This document shows, in pieces, positions 10,144-18,608 of a DNA stretch of 64,000 nucleotides. Position 1 is the stretch's first letter, and every line of letters starts with the position of its first letter. The stretch is from Microbulbifer sp. MKSA007 (lineage in GTDB: Bacteria > Pseudomonadota > Gammaproteobacteria > Pseudomonadales > Cellvibrionaceae). The stretch is taken from contig CP128433.1 in the NCBI GenBank assembly GCA_032615215.1, positions 3,555,501-3,619,500 on the forward strand, read 5' to 3'. The notes beneath the pieces were generated by a model. That model saw nothing but the letters and a program-made list of their open reading frames with translations. It searched no databases and was not told where the DNA came from. A program made the position numbers and the translations under genes.

Positions 10144-10190
10144 GGAGCCTCTGAATAACTCCGTGATACCTCTGGCTTGCAGAGCGGTTC
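10143..10190. repeat. Diverged copy of the 8464 element (left part)
   Basis: GGGAGCCTCTGAATAACTCC resembles GGAGCCTCCGAATAATTC at 8468. It begins in the stop codon of the ExoD-family gene, as the first copy begins in the stop codon of its upstream gene. Confidence 0.5.
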
Positions 10191-10248
10191 ACAATCAAGG
10201 CGCGGCTTCGCAGGAATGTCTAGACCTTTCAAGAAGTCGCAACGCCTA

Positions 10249-10302
10249 GGGGCCCGCGAGTAACTCCGTAACATCTCTGTGGGTCTCCAGACCAAAGCTG
10301 GC
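10249..10302. repeat. Second diverged copy of the same element
   Basis: GAGTAACTCCGTAACATCTC followed by GTGGGTCTCCAGACC matches the interior of the copies at 8464 (GCGGGTCTGGGAGG) and 10143 (GAATAACTCCGTGATACC). It lies just before the stop of the second CPBP gene. Confidence 0.45.
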
Positions 10303-10305
10303 TAC

Positions 10306-10866
10306 TTACCCTCGCTTTAAGACTTGATTTTTTAATCCGAGCAAATGGGGAAAGTGCACTATGGCGAAAATTGCCAAAAGGTCGTATACCGCATGCCAAA
10401 CAATCGCCCCCACCAAGCTCCCGGACATTTGGTAGAAAATGCCTAAAATAAGCCCAATCATAAAGGTGAGGAAGAAGTACACCCAGGAAACACAGTGCAG
10501 TAATGCGAATATCAGTGATGCACCCAATAAACCGAGGAATGGCGTACTGAGCTGGGAGAGCCAAGACTGTAGAAAACCACGAAACAACAGCTCCTCACAA
10601 ACACCCGCAGCTAAAGCAACCCATACCATTTGTGATGGGGACAACTTGGAAAATAGCGGGGTCAATTGAGTACAGTGGAGCCGCAGCATTTTCCCAAATA
10701 GCGTCTCAGAACGAGCTAATGTCAGTACTACCGCAAATGTGACAATAGCGCCTAATAATCCCAACAGCAGTTGCAACCAAACCGTATCACCAATAAATGA
10801 AACTTCCATTGGCACAAGGTAGAGCCCCAGAGCCGCAAGCAATAGACAGCCCAGTTGAATATCCAT
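10306..10866 (-). CDS. CPBP family intramembrane protease, second copy
   Basis: 186 residues, about six membrane segments, clearly paralogous to 8577-9176: both share the phrase EELLFRGFLQSWLS and the closing IVWHAVYDLL / IIWHAVYDAI. The catalytic Glu pair, Arg and His residues are all kept, so both copies look active. The first copy starts with a soluble extension (MDAVDQTKGNPP) that this one lacks. Confidence 0.83.
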   Translation of the reverse strand: MDIQLGCLLLAALGLYLVPMEVSFIGDTVWLQLLLGLLGAIVTFAVVLTLARSETLFGKMLRLHCTQLTPLFSKLSPSQMVWVALAAGVCEELLFRGFLQSWLSQLSTPFLGLLGASLIFALLHCVSWVYFFLTFMIGLILGIFYQMSGSLVGAIVWHAVYDLLAIFAIVHFPHLLGLKNQVLKRG

Positions 10867-10935
10867 TAAAAAAAGAAAACCGGCAGGCTGCGCCGTGCCG
10901 GACCAATCGCTTCCATTCCTGATTTTTCCCTTTGC

Positions 10936-11463
10936 CTATTGATTTCCTGAGCCTCTGACAACCTTCAAGCTCGCTCGCCCATCCGCAGAAATCATCAATT
11001 CGGCCACGCCACCGTCCCGCAGTTGTTTTTCCAGATCCAGGGCTTTTTCCTTTGGAGCAAAGTAGGCTTCAATACCGTAGCGAATCCGGTAGCTATCTGA
11101 TGAATTCCAAAAATTCTGGCCTGCTACCCGCCCTCGAATAAAGACTCCGCCCTGTGGTTGTTCAAGGCTGACAGAGGCTCGTTCATACAATCCGGATGCC
11201 CCTTTTTCTAAGCCCACATAAACCACCTCTCCCTGACGCAGTCGTCCCTGCCCTTTAAACAAGGCTTTATCTAAGGTGGAAAAGGCGTAATTTAATTGGG
11301 CATAGTTACCCCGAAACAATGAGCGCGGGTCTACAGGAACAGTTTTCACTGAGACAGGCTGGCCCGTCCACAGCGGCATTTGAGCCTTAATATACATTCC
11401 TAACAATATAAAAAACTGCACGCCAATGGCGGCAACCAGGCCAATCACAACTCTACGTTTCAT
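10936..11463 (-). CDS. GDYXXLXY-domain membrane-anchored protein
   Basis: 175 residues from the ATG at 11463. One N-terminal membrane segment (VVIGLVAAIGVQFFILLGMY) is followed by VPVDPRSLFRGNYAQLNYAF, the signature that gives this family its name (here GNYAQLNY, so the first Asp is Asn). The C-terminal part has RYGIEAYFAPKEKALDLE. Members are found beside DUF2157 proteins, as here: the start overlaps the upstream stop by ATGA. Function is unknown; likely acts in the periplasm with its partner. Confidence 0.8.
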   Translation of the reverse strand: MKRRVVIGLVAAIGVQFFILLGMYIKAQMPLWTGQPVSVKTVPVDPRSLFRGNYAQLNYAFSTLDKALFKGQGRLRQGEVVYVGLEKGASGLYERASVSLEQPQGGVFIRGRVAGQNFWNSSDSYRIRYGIEAYFAPKEKALDLEKQLRDGGVAELMISADGRASLKVVRGSGNQ

Positions 11464-12776
11464 CGCAAACTTCCCCCCGCCTGGTGATATTTCCAATACT
11501 TGGCTGCTGCCAGCAATAAAACTGCGAAGAGAATAAACAGGAGAGATGCTCCTATATAGTCGCCAATCAAGTCAATATAACGCAGCAGAGCCGTCAACAG
11601 GACCGCCATAACTCCGAGGAAGAAGTAGTGCGAGATACCATCGTGAATACCCCTGAAGATCAACCAGATTCCACAGGCAATCAGGGCGAAGTTTGTAAAA
11701 ATTTGTAACCAAACTGCGTAGTCACTGGAGCTGGCATTCGTTACGAACGCAAGTACTGCCGCAAAAACACCGCACAACCCCAGTCCGAATAGCAACCTCT
11801 GAGACAGCAGCGCCAACACTATCGACACGGCAGACATAACTCCTACTACCGCCCACATAGAAGGTAGGTGACTCCAGGGGGCTTCTATCATCTCCTCCCA
11901 GGGATATTCAAAGCTAAAAATCAGTAAGCCAATTAAAGTAAACCGAAGGCACCAAATAGAGATTACTGCTGCGTAGTCCTTGGCTACCGCCGACGGGCGA
12001 GTTGCCAACCAATGGGCAAAGCAATACATCAGGATAAAGAGCGAGACTGCAACAGCAAGGTTCTCTGGATAAATATCCGCACTAAATTTCCCATCCTGCA
12101 AACGCCAAAATTCTGATAGGGAAAATTCCAGCCAAAAACCTAAGCCAAAGATAAAGGTCAGCAAGAGAATCACGCTCGCACGACCACTTAACAGGATATA
12201 GAGGGCCCCCAGCAAGAAAATTGGGAACAGGGCGGGGTAAAAGCCTAAACTCGACTCCAGGAAGAACCAAAGCAAAGCCAAAAGCAAAGACTGCTCTGCA
12301 ATCCATGGGCTGCGGGTAATTAAAGCAAATGGCAAACTACCCAGTGCCCACCAGAAAATACCATCTGGCATATGCTCGCCCAAGTGGTATACCTGTGCGA
12401 TTAAAATAATCGCCGCACCAAAAAACAGGTTACCCAACAAGAACAAGCCCTCTCCGGCCTTCCGGTCTCCAGACAGGTAAACCTTAAACGCCACTCCCTG
12501 GGTCACCAAGGTCAAAGCGATCAGCCCCCCCATTCGCAGCGCTCTGGGGATTTCCTCCCAATTGGCTCCAATCAGTGTAATCACCGCCAGCCCGATAAAG
12601 AGATAGGCCAACCCAATCAAAATACGATATCCAAGTGTTCTTTCTTGCGCCCGGTGGTAATCCACTTCATAGCGGGCACAGATCTGCTCAGCCTGAGCTT
12701 CACTGATCACACCGTCTTCAACCCAATCTCCGGCTTCGCGGGCCAGGTCATGCTTAAGCAACCGAATCAATCGCAT
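11460..12776 (-). CDS. DUF2157 polytopic membrane protein
   Basis: About 438 residues from the ATG at 12776, chosen because AAGG lies about 8 bases upstream; a start at 12803 has no ribosome site. The N-terminus (LIRLLKHDLAREAGDWVEDG, then ISEAQAEQICARYEVD) is the soluble DUF2157 head, followed by GYRILIGLAYLFIGLAVITL and a long series of membrane helices. Translationally coupled to the GDYXXLXY gene. No reaction is known for this pair. Confidence 0.8.
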   Translation of the reverse strand: MRLIRLLKHDLAREAGDWVEDGVISEAQAEQICARYEVDYHRAQERTLGYRILIGLAYLFIGLAVITLIGANWEEIPRALRMGGLIALTLVTQGVAFKVYLSGDRKAGEGLFLLGNLFFGAAIILIAQVYHLGEHMPDGIFWWALGSLPFALITRSPWIAEQSLLLALLWFFLESSLGFYPALFPIFLLGALYILLSGRASVILLLTFIFGLGFWLEFSLSEFWRLQDGKFSADIYPENLAVAVSLFILMYCFAHWLATRPSAVAKDYAAVISIWCLRFTLIGLLIFSFEYPWEEMIEAPWSHLPSMWAVVGVMSAVSIVLALLSQRLLFGLGLCGVFAAVLAFVTNASSSDYAVWLQIFTNFALIACGIWLIFRGIHDGISHYFFLGVMAVLLTALLRYIDLIGDYIGASLLFILFAVLLLAAAKYWKYHQAGGSLR

Positions 12777-12907
12777 AGATGCGCCTTGTGAAAAATTACC
12801 CATACCCGATGGATGGGTATTAATACTTTGGTCCCGAGTATCCCCGATGTAACCAGCGACCTCAAATTGGTACGGATTGCAGACTAAATTATCGCCAGGC
12901 TGCCTAG

Positions 12908-12944
12908 ATAGCAGGAAACTATCTAAGATATTTAAATTGTTAAT
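12908..12944 (+). promoter_or_regulatory. OxyR-type site upstream of the first ahpC
   Basis: Four tetranucleotides spaced by 7 bases: ATAG (12908), CTAT (12919), ATTT (12930), TAAT (12941). The first two match the OxyR consensus exactly. A possible -10 box TAGCAT (12968-12973) lies 23 bases after the site. The second ahpC has the same layout and spacing, which is the main support. Confidence 0.65.
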
Positions 12945-13019
12945 TTCTATTATTGGTTGCCAGTCAATAGCATAAACAGCATCAAAGTTAAGAGCCAGGC
13001 ACCCAATAAGGAGCTAACC

Positions 13020-13586
13020 ATGTCCCGCTATATCGAATCCGAACTCAAGCCGTTTAACGCCAAAGCCTACCAAAATGGCGAATTTCACGATGTAAGTGAC
13101 TCTGACGTCAAAGGTAAATGGGCCGTATTCTTCTTTTACCCCGCCGACTTCACCTTTGTATGCCCCACTGAATTAGGCGATCTGGCAGACAACTATGAGG
13201 AGTTTAAGAAGCTGGGTGTAGAGATCTACTCAGTCTCCACAGACACTCACTTCACCCACAAGGCCTGGCACGATTCCTCTGACACCATCGGTAAGATCCA
13301 GTACCCGATGATCGGTGATCCTACCGGTACCATTACCCGCAACTTCGGTGTAATGATTGAGGAAGAAGGCATTGCCGACCGCGGTACTTTCGTTATCGAC
13401 CCGGAAGGCCGTGTTCAAATTGTGGAAATTACTGCTGGCGGTATCGGCCGCGATGCCAGTGAGCTGCTGCGCAAGATCAAAGCTGCCCAGTACATCGCTG
13501 CTCACCCCGGTGAAGTTTGCCCAGCAAAATGGAAGGAAGGTGAGGAAACCCTGGCCCCCTCTCTCGATCTGGTAGGCAAAATTTAA
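13020..13586 (+). CDS. ahpC: Alkyl hydroperoxide reductase subunit C, copy 1
   Basis: 188 residues, standard for AhpC (187 in E. coli). A 2-Cys peroxiredoxin that reduces H2O2, alkyl peroxides and peroxynitrite in the cytoplasm, recycled by AhpF. The peroxidatic Cys48 is in FVCPTEL and the resolving Cys167 in GEVCPAKW. The ATG at 13020 follows AAGGAG, so an in-frame upstream extension is not used. It differs from the second copy (18609-19175) at only six residues, five of them within the first 28. DNA differences are mostly at third codon positions, so the duplication is not brand new. Probably OxyR-controlled. No ahpF follows this copy. Confidence 0.95.
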   Translation: MSRYIESELKPFNAKAYQNGEFHDVSDSDVKGKWAVFFFYPADFTFVCPTELGDLADNYEEFKKLGVEIYSVSTDTHFTHKAWHDSSDTIGKIQYPMIGDPTGTITRNFGVMIEEEGIADRGTFVIDPEGRVQIVEITAGGIGRDASELLRKIKAAQYIAAHPGEVCPAKWKEGEETLAPSLDLVGKI

Positions 13587-13621
13587 GTCTTCCCAAGCCC
13601 TCACAGGATTGGAACTGGCCT

Positions 13622-13646
13622 TGCCCGCCCTTTTGGCGGGCATTGT
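13622..13646 (+). terminator. Hairpin after ahpC copy 1
   Basis: TGCCCGCC pairs with GGCGGGCA around a CTTTT loop. The T-run is short (TTGT), so termination may be partial. It separates ahpC from the convergent MFS gene. Confidence 0.6.
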
Positions 13647-13672
13647 CGTTAATCAAATATTGCAAATCGGTG

Positions 13673-14866
13673 TTAATGGCTTCTTTGCTTCGCAATAAGT
13701 GATAAAAGCAAGCAACATACAACTCCTCCTAAGAGGAACACAGGAACTACAAAGATTGCTGTTTGTATTCCGTAACTTTCATCTAACCACCCCACCAAAG
13801 CATGCGCCAGAATCAAGAAAATTCCCCCCATGCCTAAGGAGAATGAAACTGTAAAAGGGGGATTCTTACTACAATGTGTCAACCATTCCATGGCATAAGG
13901 AAACAAGTAGGATAGTGTCAATCCACATACTGGAAACCATAGTGGACTCACCCAGTAGCCCAGAGAAAATACGGCTGCTGTCGATAAAAAGGAGACTATC
14001 AACCAGAAAAAAGCACTTCCCTTCAGCAGGATAAAAGTGAAGGCCACTCTCCCCAAACAAAGTAATCCGAAAAAGATTGAAAGCAAAATATCCGCCTCAA
14101 CGGCCCAATGCCCTCCCCTAGCTTCAAGAAACAGCACCATCCTACTCGCCAATATATGTTCAGCGCCGTTGTAGGCAGAAACAATAAACCCGCCACCAAT
14201 TGCGATCCACCACTCTTTCGGTTCTTTATCTCGTTGGCTCGCCTCTTTATAGGCGCCAGGGTTAAAAGAACTCCCATTTTTCCTCAGTTTTCCTTTTCTT
14301 CTTATTAATCCAGACAAGATGAAAAATAATATGCTTGCTGCTATCCCCCCAAACAAGTAGAAACCGCCCTCCCATCCAAAGTGAAATTTATATAACAACC
14401 CGGGTAACAAAGGAGACAATACGGAGGCAACCCCATAGGTACTATGTAATCCACAATAACCTTGACGAGTTAAGTTTTCAGGCACAAAAAGGGGGATTGC
14501 CACATTAATCAAAACCATGCTCCCTCCGGCACCCAAACCAAAGAGAAAGCTGCCCAGAATAAGCAGGGTAAACGAGTACAGATATCCAGAAACACCTGAA
14601 AGTACCGACCCTACCCCCATAAAAACTACGAATAATGCTAACCCAGAGATCACTCTGATTTTTTTCACCCAGATAGCCCCTGATAAAGTCATCAGTAAGG
14701 CTGAAAAAGTGGACAGGAAGAAAAAGGTGGAGCCCTTTGTTGGGGAAACGGAAAAAAAATCTAAAATTTTGGGGTAAATTGGAGCTTTATAGACCTCCAC
14801 AAAGCCCAGTAAAAATAGAGCCCCATAGCATGAAAGCAATCCAAACCAATAGATGTTGCGTTTCAC
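13673..14866 (-). CDS. MFS transporter linked to the cyclase fusion
   Basis: 397 residues with about 12 membrane segments. The N-terminal half has LILGSFLFGLGAGGSMVLIN, and the central loop (RRKGKLRKNGSSFNPGAYKE) splits two six-helix halves as expected for MFS. The GTG start at 14866 overlaps the stop of the 1133-residue gene by GTGA, so the two are translated together. By context it probably exports or imports the cyclitol product or precursor. No subfamily is certain; sugar or siderophore exporters are possible relatives. Confidence 0.72.
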   Translation of the reverse strand: MKRNIYWFGLLSCYGALFLLGFVEVYKAPIYPKILDFFSVSPTKGSTFFFLSTFSALLMTLSGAIWVKKIRVISGLALFVVFMGVGSVLSGVSGYLYSFTLLILGSFLFGLGAGGSMVLINVAIPLFVPENLTRQGYCGLHSTYGVASVLSPLLPGLLYKFHFGWEGGFYLFGGIAASILFFILSGLIRRKGKLRKNGSSFNPGAYKEASQRDKEPKEWWIAIGGGFIVSAYNGAEHILASRMVLFLEARGGHWAVEADILLSIFFGLLCLGRVAFTFILLKGSAFFWLIVSFLSTAAVFSLGYWVSPLWFPVCGLTLSYLFPYAMEWLTHCSKNPPFTVSFSLGMGGIFLILAHALVGWLDESYGIQTAIFVVPVFLLGGVVCCLLLSLIAKQRSH

Positions 14867-17800
14867 GCAGCCCTTCTTTTGATATATTGATCACATTCTT
14901 CAATCATTCGGATTGCTTGTATAGAATCGGCAAGAGGAAGATCCGGTGATTCTATGAAGTTTTTTTCAATACATAATTGAACGGCCTGTGCCTCATAATA
15001 AAGCCCTTCAGAATTTGGATAATTAAACCTGCCTCTTATTCTCGGTAACGGGAATTCGTACAACTTAGTCTCATTATCTGTCCTTCGATCACCAGTGATC
15101 CGCGTCACTGACACCCTAGTTGGACAATGTGCCGGGGCAAACACTTTTATTCGCCCTTCTGTACCATAGATTTCCAACTCTTCCGCACCCTCAACCAGAT
15201 GACTCCAGGAAACTACAGCTGTTGATCCACTATCGAAGTGCGCATAAATGAGCCCGGCACCATCCTTCTGGAAACCGTAGTTATCCAGCACCCCAGAGAA
15301 CTCCAGGTCTGATATCCCCCTACCCAATACCATCAGCGCCGTGTGGACAGGATACACTCCGGCATCCATACCAGCTCCCACCTTCCATTTTGGAGACTGC
15401 AACCCTTCATCCTTGCGCAGGTCAAAGCTCAAATCTGCACGAAGCTGGCTTACCTTACCTATATTTCCAAGACTAATAATATCTCTACAGTATTTAATAG
15501 CAGGGAAGAACCTCATCCACATCCCTTCCATGCAAAACAGCTGTTTTTTATTGGCAAGCTCTTTAATCCTTACAGCATCCTCAACTGTTAACGCCAGAGG
15601 TTTTTCAATAAGAACAGGCTTACCTGCCATTAATGCTAATTCAGCATGTTGTCGGTGTAACTCGGGGATAGTTGCAATATAGACAATGTCAATATCAGGA
15701 TCAGAAACAAGTTCCAGGTAACTGCCATAAGCCCTACTTGCTCCATGACTATTCGCAAACTCTCTCGCTCTATTAAAATCCCTGGAAGCTACAGCAAACA
15801 CTTCTGAGGAATCCAGGTAATCGAGGACTAATGCAAAATCATTTGCTATTCTTCCACAGCCTATAAATCCCCAGCGCAGCCTTCTCAAAGGTAGTTTTTT
15901 AGCGCTTTGATGACTGGTCAAGTCTAATTGCTTAGGTAAATACTCCTCCTCTGCTATTTCATCAGGATCCAATATGAGCTCTGGATGACGAGTGAGCCTT
16001 TCTTGTAGGTCATACCAAGCGCTTTCCAGATGGTTCGCCTCTATCTTATTGACCCAAATACAGTTTCCTAAAGGGGCTGGGAGAGGCGCTCGCAAAGTAC
16101 CGGAGCGATGAATCGAGATCTGTTTTATTGCCGTCTTGTATACATCCAGGCTCAGCCCTTTGACACTAGCTGCAAGTCCCAGCTGCACGTAAATTCCAAA
16201 CAGTAACTCAATGTCTGCCTTGGATATCAATCCCATTTTTTCAGCTACCAGCGAAGTAAACAGGCAATCAATGCCCACAGCTTCACCATGCATCAACCTA
16301 AAAGCCTCATCACGCTCCAACCAGCGGGATAACGTATGCCCAAAGTCCATTGGTCTAGATAAGTTCTCTTCTTTTAAGTCTCCCGCAATACTATCCAGCA
16401 TGGCATCAATACAATTTATCAGCAGTTTATAGGATGCATCTCCCGGCAGGCCATCAGGTTCTAAAAAACTATTTTCCAACAGAGTGGCACCCTGAGCTGA
16501 CAAGGTATCGAGCACATCCTTGTTGAATACCACTCCAACCTTAATCATTTCACCAATTGCACTTTTTAATACCCGCTGTGGATTAGTTTTCAAGAAGGAG
16601 GGATCAATAATGGTATGCAAGGGACAATGAAAAGCACCAATCCCATTCTTAATATTGTGGTTCACACTGACTTTAATGCCGATAGAGGAGTCAATCATTC
16701 CCATTAGAGTCGTTGGAATACGTATCCAGGGTGTATTCCGTCGCCACACCGCACTGACAAACCCAATCGTATCGGTTACCGCCCCTCCGCCCATAGCTAA
16801 GATTGGCTCCCTGTAACGAAGAGGATTTGCCTTCCATATCTCATCAATCATACTGATAAGACTATTAATATTTTTTGACTGTTCGCCACCCTTCATAACT
16901 ATCGGGATGAACTCAACCCCCATGGACTCTTGCCACTCGGTAATACCCTTCCCATAGAGTTCCCATACCTTGTCATCAACACAACAAATAATTCTGTTCT
17001 GCGGCGGTCTTAGGAGTTCTATAAGGAATTTATTACCAGGATTAAAGAGTCCATGGTGGTACCAGATTCTTTGGTTTGTTGGAGCCTGACAAATAGTATC
17101 TGAAATTTGTACGATAGAATGATGGCTTTCATCTTCTCTTAATTGAGCCTTAATACTGGGCTCTATCGCTGCGGCTAATTCGAGAACACCACATGCATGA
17201 AGCAGTCGCGGCAGGCTCAAGTATTTCTCATCATCGCTATCTAGAATGGATTCAATAAACAGCCGCTTCAGATTGTAATAATCTCGCTCAAACAAGTAGC
17301 AATACCACATCCCTCCCTTTTCTTTTCTAGTAAGCTCAAGTGCCCGATCAAGCACATCTTCCATGGCCTGCCGAATAAAAACAGGGTCACCTCGAAGGCC
17401 TTTTCGTATCACTATGCAATTTTCTACGCCTTCACAACGGGTAGCCAGAAAAGAGAAACTCACTCCCAGATTAGTTTTTAGCGTAAAAGACAGCTTTTTG
17501 AAGTCCTCGATATCACCGAAGCGCTTCTGCACGGTTTCATCTCGATTCACTACTACATCAGTAATGTTGTGAGGAGCAAGGTTCCACTTTGCTATACAGA
17601 GTTCAAGTTCATGGCAACACTGGTTGAGCAGCATACCCTCGGAATTTTGCCTAAAAATGCTTTCCAGGTTGGCTTCCGGATGCGGGTTGTGATGAATGAA
17701 TCCGACACTCCTGGACTTCAACTTCCATTGCTCGTTAAGCCTCTCGGCTCTATCCACGTAATTTGCGATATGCTTTTGATAGCCAACAACAACATTTACA

Positions 17801-18264
17801 TTATTCCTGTCGGCAATCCTTTCCATTTCACGCAGTTTTTCCAGCGAGTCTGCACCTGGTTTTTCAAGGTATATATTCCTATATCCTTTATTAACTACCG
17901 ATTTAAAAATCCCCTTCGCGAGTGGAGTCCTCACCGAGATAACAACCAAATTTTTAAAGGAGGGATGCGCATCAGGTATTTGCGCCACCGAGGAATAAGT
18001 TTTGAAATCGCCATACTGAGCTTTAAGTCTTGCCATCTCGTTTCGGAAAACCATCCCTTTTTCAGATGACTCGACATCACTGGAAAGCCAATACTCTTCA
18101 ACAATCGCATCCACCACTACATTTCGCATATTCATTAGCTGAGACAAATGCAGCCATCCGATTGACTCCCCAGGCAGACCGACACCTACCACCGTGACAT
18201 GCACCACATTCTGATTCATAGCGGCAACATTTAACCTCACATCCGCTGGCACTACCCAGATCAT
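14863..18264 (-). CDS. Three-part fusion: Gfo/Idh/MocA-like oxidoreductase, sugar phosphate cyclase, Gfo/Idh/MocA oxidoreductase
   Basis: 1133 residues. Part 1 (about 20-385) is a diverged NAD-dependent oxidoreductase with a VGVGLPGESIG nucleotide loop and an EKP motif (YLEKPGADS). Part 2 (about 415-760) is a dehydroquinate-synthase-fold cyclase: GGGAVTDTIGF binds NAD, PTTLMGMIDSSIGIKVSVNH is the substrate region, and metal ligands appear as GEMIKVGV, FGHT and HGEAVG. Its C-terminal HRSGTLRAPLP resembles 2-epi-5-epi-valiolone-type cyclases more than AroB. Part 3 (about 790-1133) is a classical Gfo/Idh/MocA enzyme (GFIGCGRIA, LIEKPLAL, DAGVYPVH). Together they could cyclise a sugar phosphate and then oxidise or reduce it. 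Coupled to an MFS gene. An alternative ATG at 18219 has no better ribosome site. Confidence 0.85.
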   Translation of the reverse strand: MIWVVPADVRLNVAAMNQNVVHVTVVGVGLPGESIGWLHLSQLMNMRNVVVDAIVEEYWLSSDVESSEKGMVFRNEMARLKAQYGDFKTYSSVAQIPDAHPSFKNLVVISVRTPLAKGIFKSVVNKGYRNIYLEKPGADSLEKLREMERIADRNNVNVVVGYQKHIANYVDRAERLNEQWKLKSRSVGFIHHNPHPEANLESIFRQNSEGMLLNQCCHELELCIAKWNLAPHNITDVVVNRDETVQKRFGDIEDFKKLSFTLKTNLGVSFSFLATRCEGVENCIVIRKGLRGDPVFIRQAMEDVLDRALELTRKEKGGMWYCYLFERDYYNLKRLFIESILDSDDEKYLSLPRLLHACGVLELAAAIEPSIKAQLREDESHHSIVQISDTICQAPTNQRIWYHHGLFNPGNKFLIELLRPPQNRIICCVDDKVWELYGKGITEWQESMGVEFIPIVMKGGEQSKNINSLISMIDEIWKANPLRYREPILAMGGGAVTDTIGFVSAVWRRNTPWIRIPTTLMGMIDSSIGIKVSVNHNIKNGIGAFHCPLHTIIDPSFLKTNPQRVLKSAIGEMIKVGVVFNKDVLDTLSAQGATLLENSFLEPDGLPGDASYKLLINCIDAMLDSIAGDLKEENLSRPMDFGHTLSRWLERDEAFRLMHGEAVGIDCLFTSLVAEKMGLISKADIELLFGIYVQLGLAASVKGLSLDVYKTAIKQISIHRSGTLRAPLPAPLGNCIWVNKIEANHLESAWYDLQERLTRHPELILDPDEIAEEEYLPKQLDLTSHQSAKKLPLRRLRWGFIGCGRIANDFALVLDYLDSSEVFAVASRDFNRAREFANSHGASRAYGSYLELVSDPDIDIVYIATIPELHRQHAELALMAGKPVLIEKPLALTVEDAVRIKELANKKQLFCMEGMWMRFFPAIKYCRDIISLGNIGKVSQLRADLSFDLRKDEGLQSPKWKVGAGMDAGVYPVHTALMVLGRGISDLEFSGVLDNYGFQKDGAGLIYAHFDSGSTAVVSWSHLVEGAEELEIYGTEGRIKVFAPAHCPTRVSVTRITGDRRTDNETKLYEFPLPRIRGRFNYPNSEGLYYEAQAVQLCIEKNFIESPDLPLADSIQAIRMIEECDQYIKRRAA

Positions 18265-18488
18265 CAGAACCGGGCTTGCACTTCTAACTTATTGCTAATG
18301 TGCGCTGATTTACGACTCAACTCTTTTTTGATGCCTGAGGGTATGGACCGCGATCAACACATCTATATGTCGTCTTTGCGGCTCAATAGACATCAGGATG
18401 CACCGATAAGGTTTCACCTAACGGCTGTCGCTTTGCCAAAGCCATTAAATAGCGGCTAAACACCCAATCAATCAAATAGCCAACAACG
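18265..18488. other. Divergent intergenic region
   Basis: Together with the OxyR-type site that follows, about 340 bp lie between the fusion gene and the second ahpC. The part nearest the fusion must hold its promoter. I see no gene or repeat in it. Confidence 0.35.
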
Positions 18489-18525
18489 ATTGCCAAAAGC
18501 TATCACACGCATTTACATTAATAAT
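18489..18525 (+). promoter_or_regulatory. OxyR-type site upstream of the second ahpC
   Basis: ATTG (18489), CTAT (18500), ATTT (18511), TAAT (18522), each separated by 7 bases: the same register as before the first ahpC. A -10 candidate TAGTAT (18549-18554) lies 23 bases downstream, the same distance as at copy 1. Confidence 0.62.
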
Positions 18526-18608
18526 TTTTATCAAAGAGCATCGACCGATAGTATTGATCCCACTTCCAAACAACGACCGACAAGACAGTGATAAATAAGG
18601 AGCTATCC

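Noticed and set aside
11460..11496. MEISPGGGK start for the GDYXXLXY gene
   Set aside because: It lies inside the upstream gene; the ATG at 11463 gives the usual ATGA overlap and puts the membrane helix at the N-terminus.
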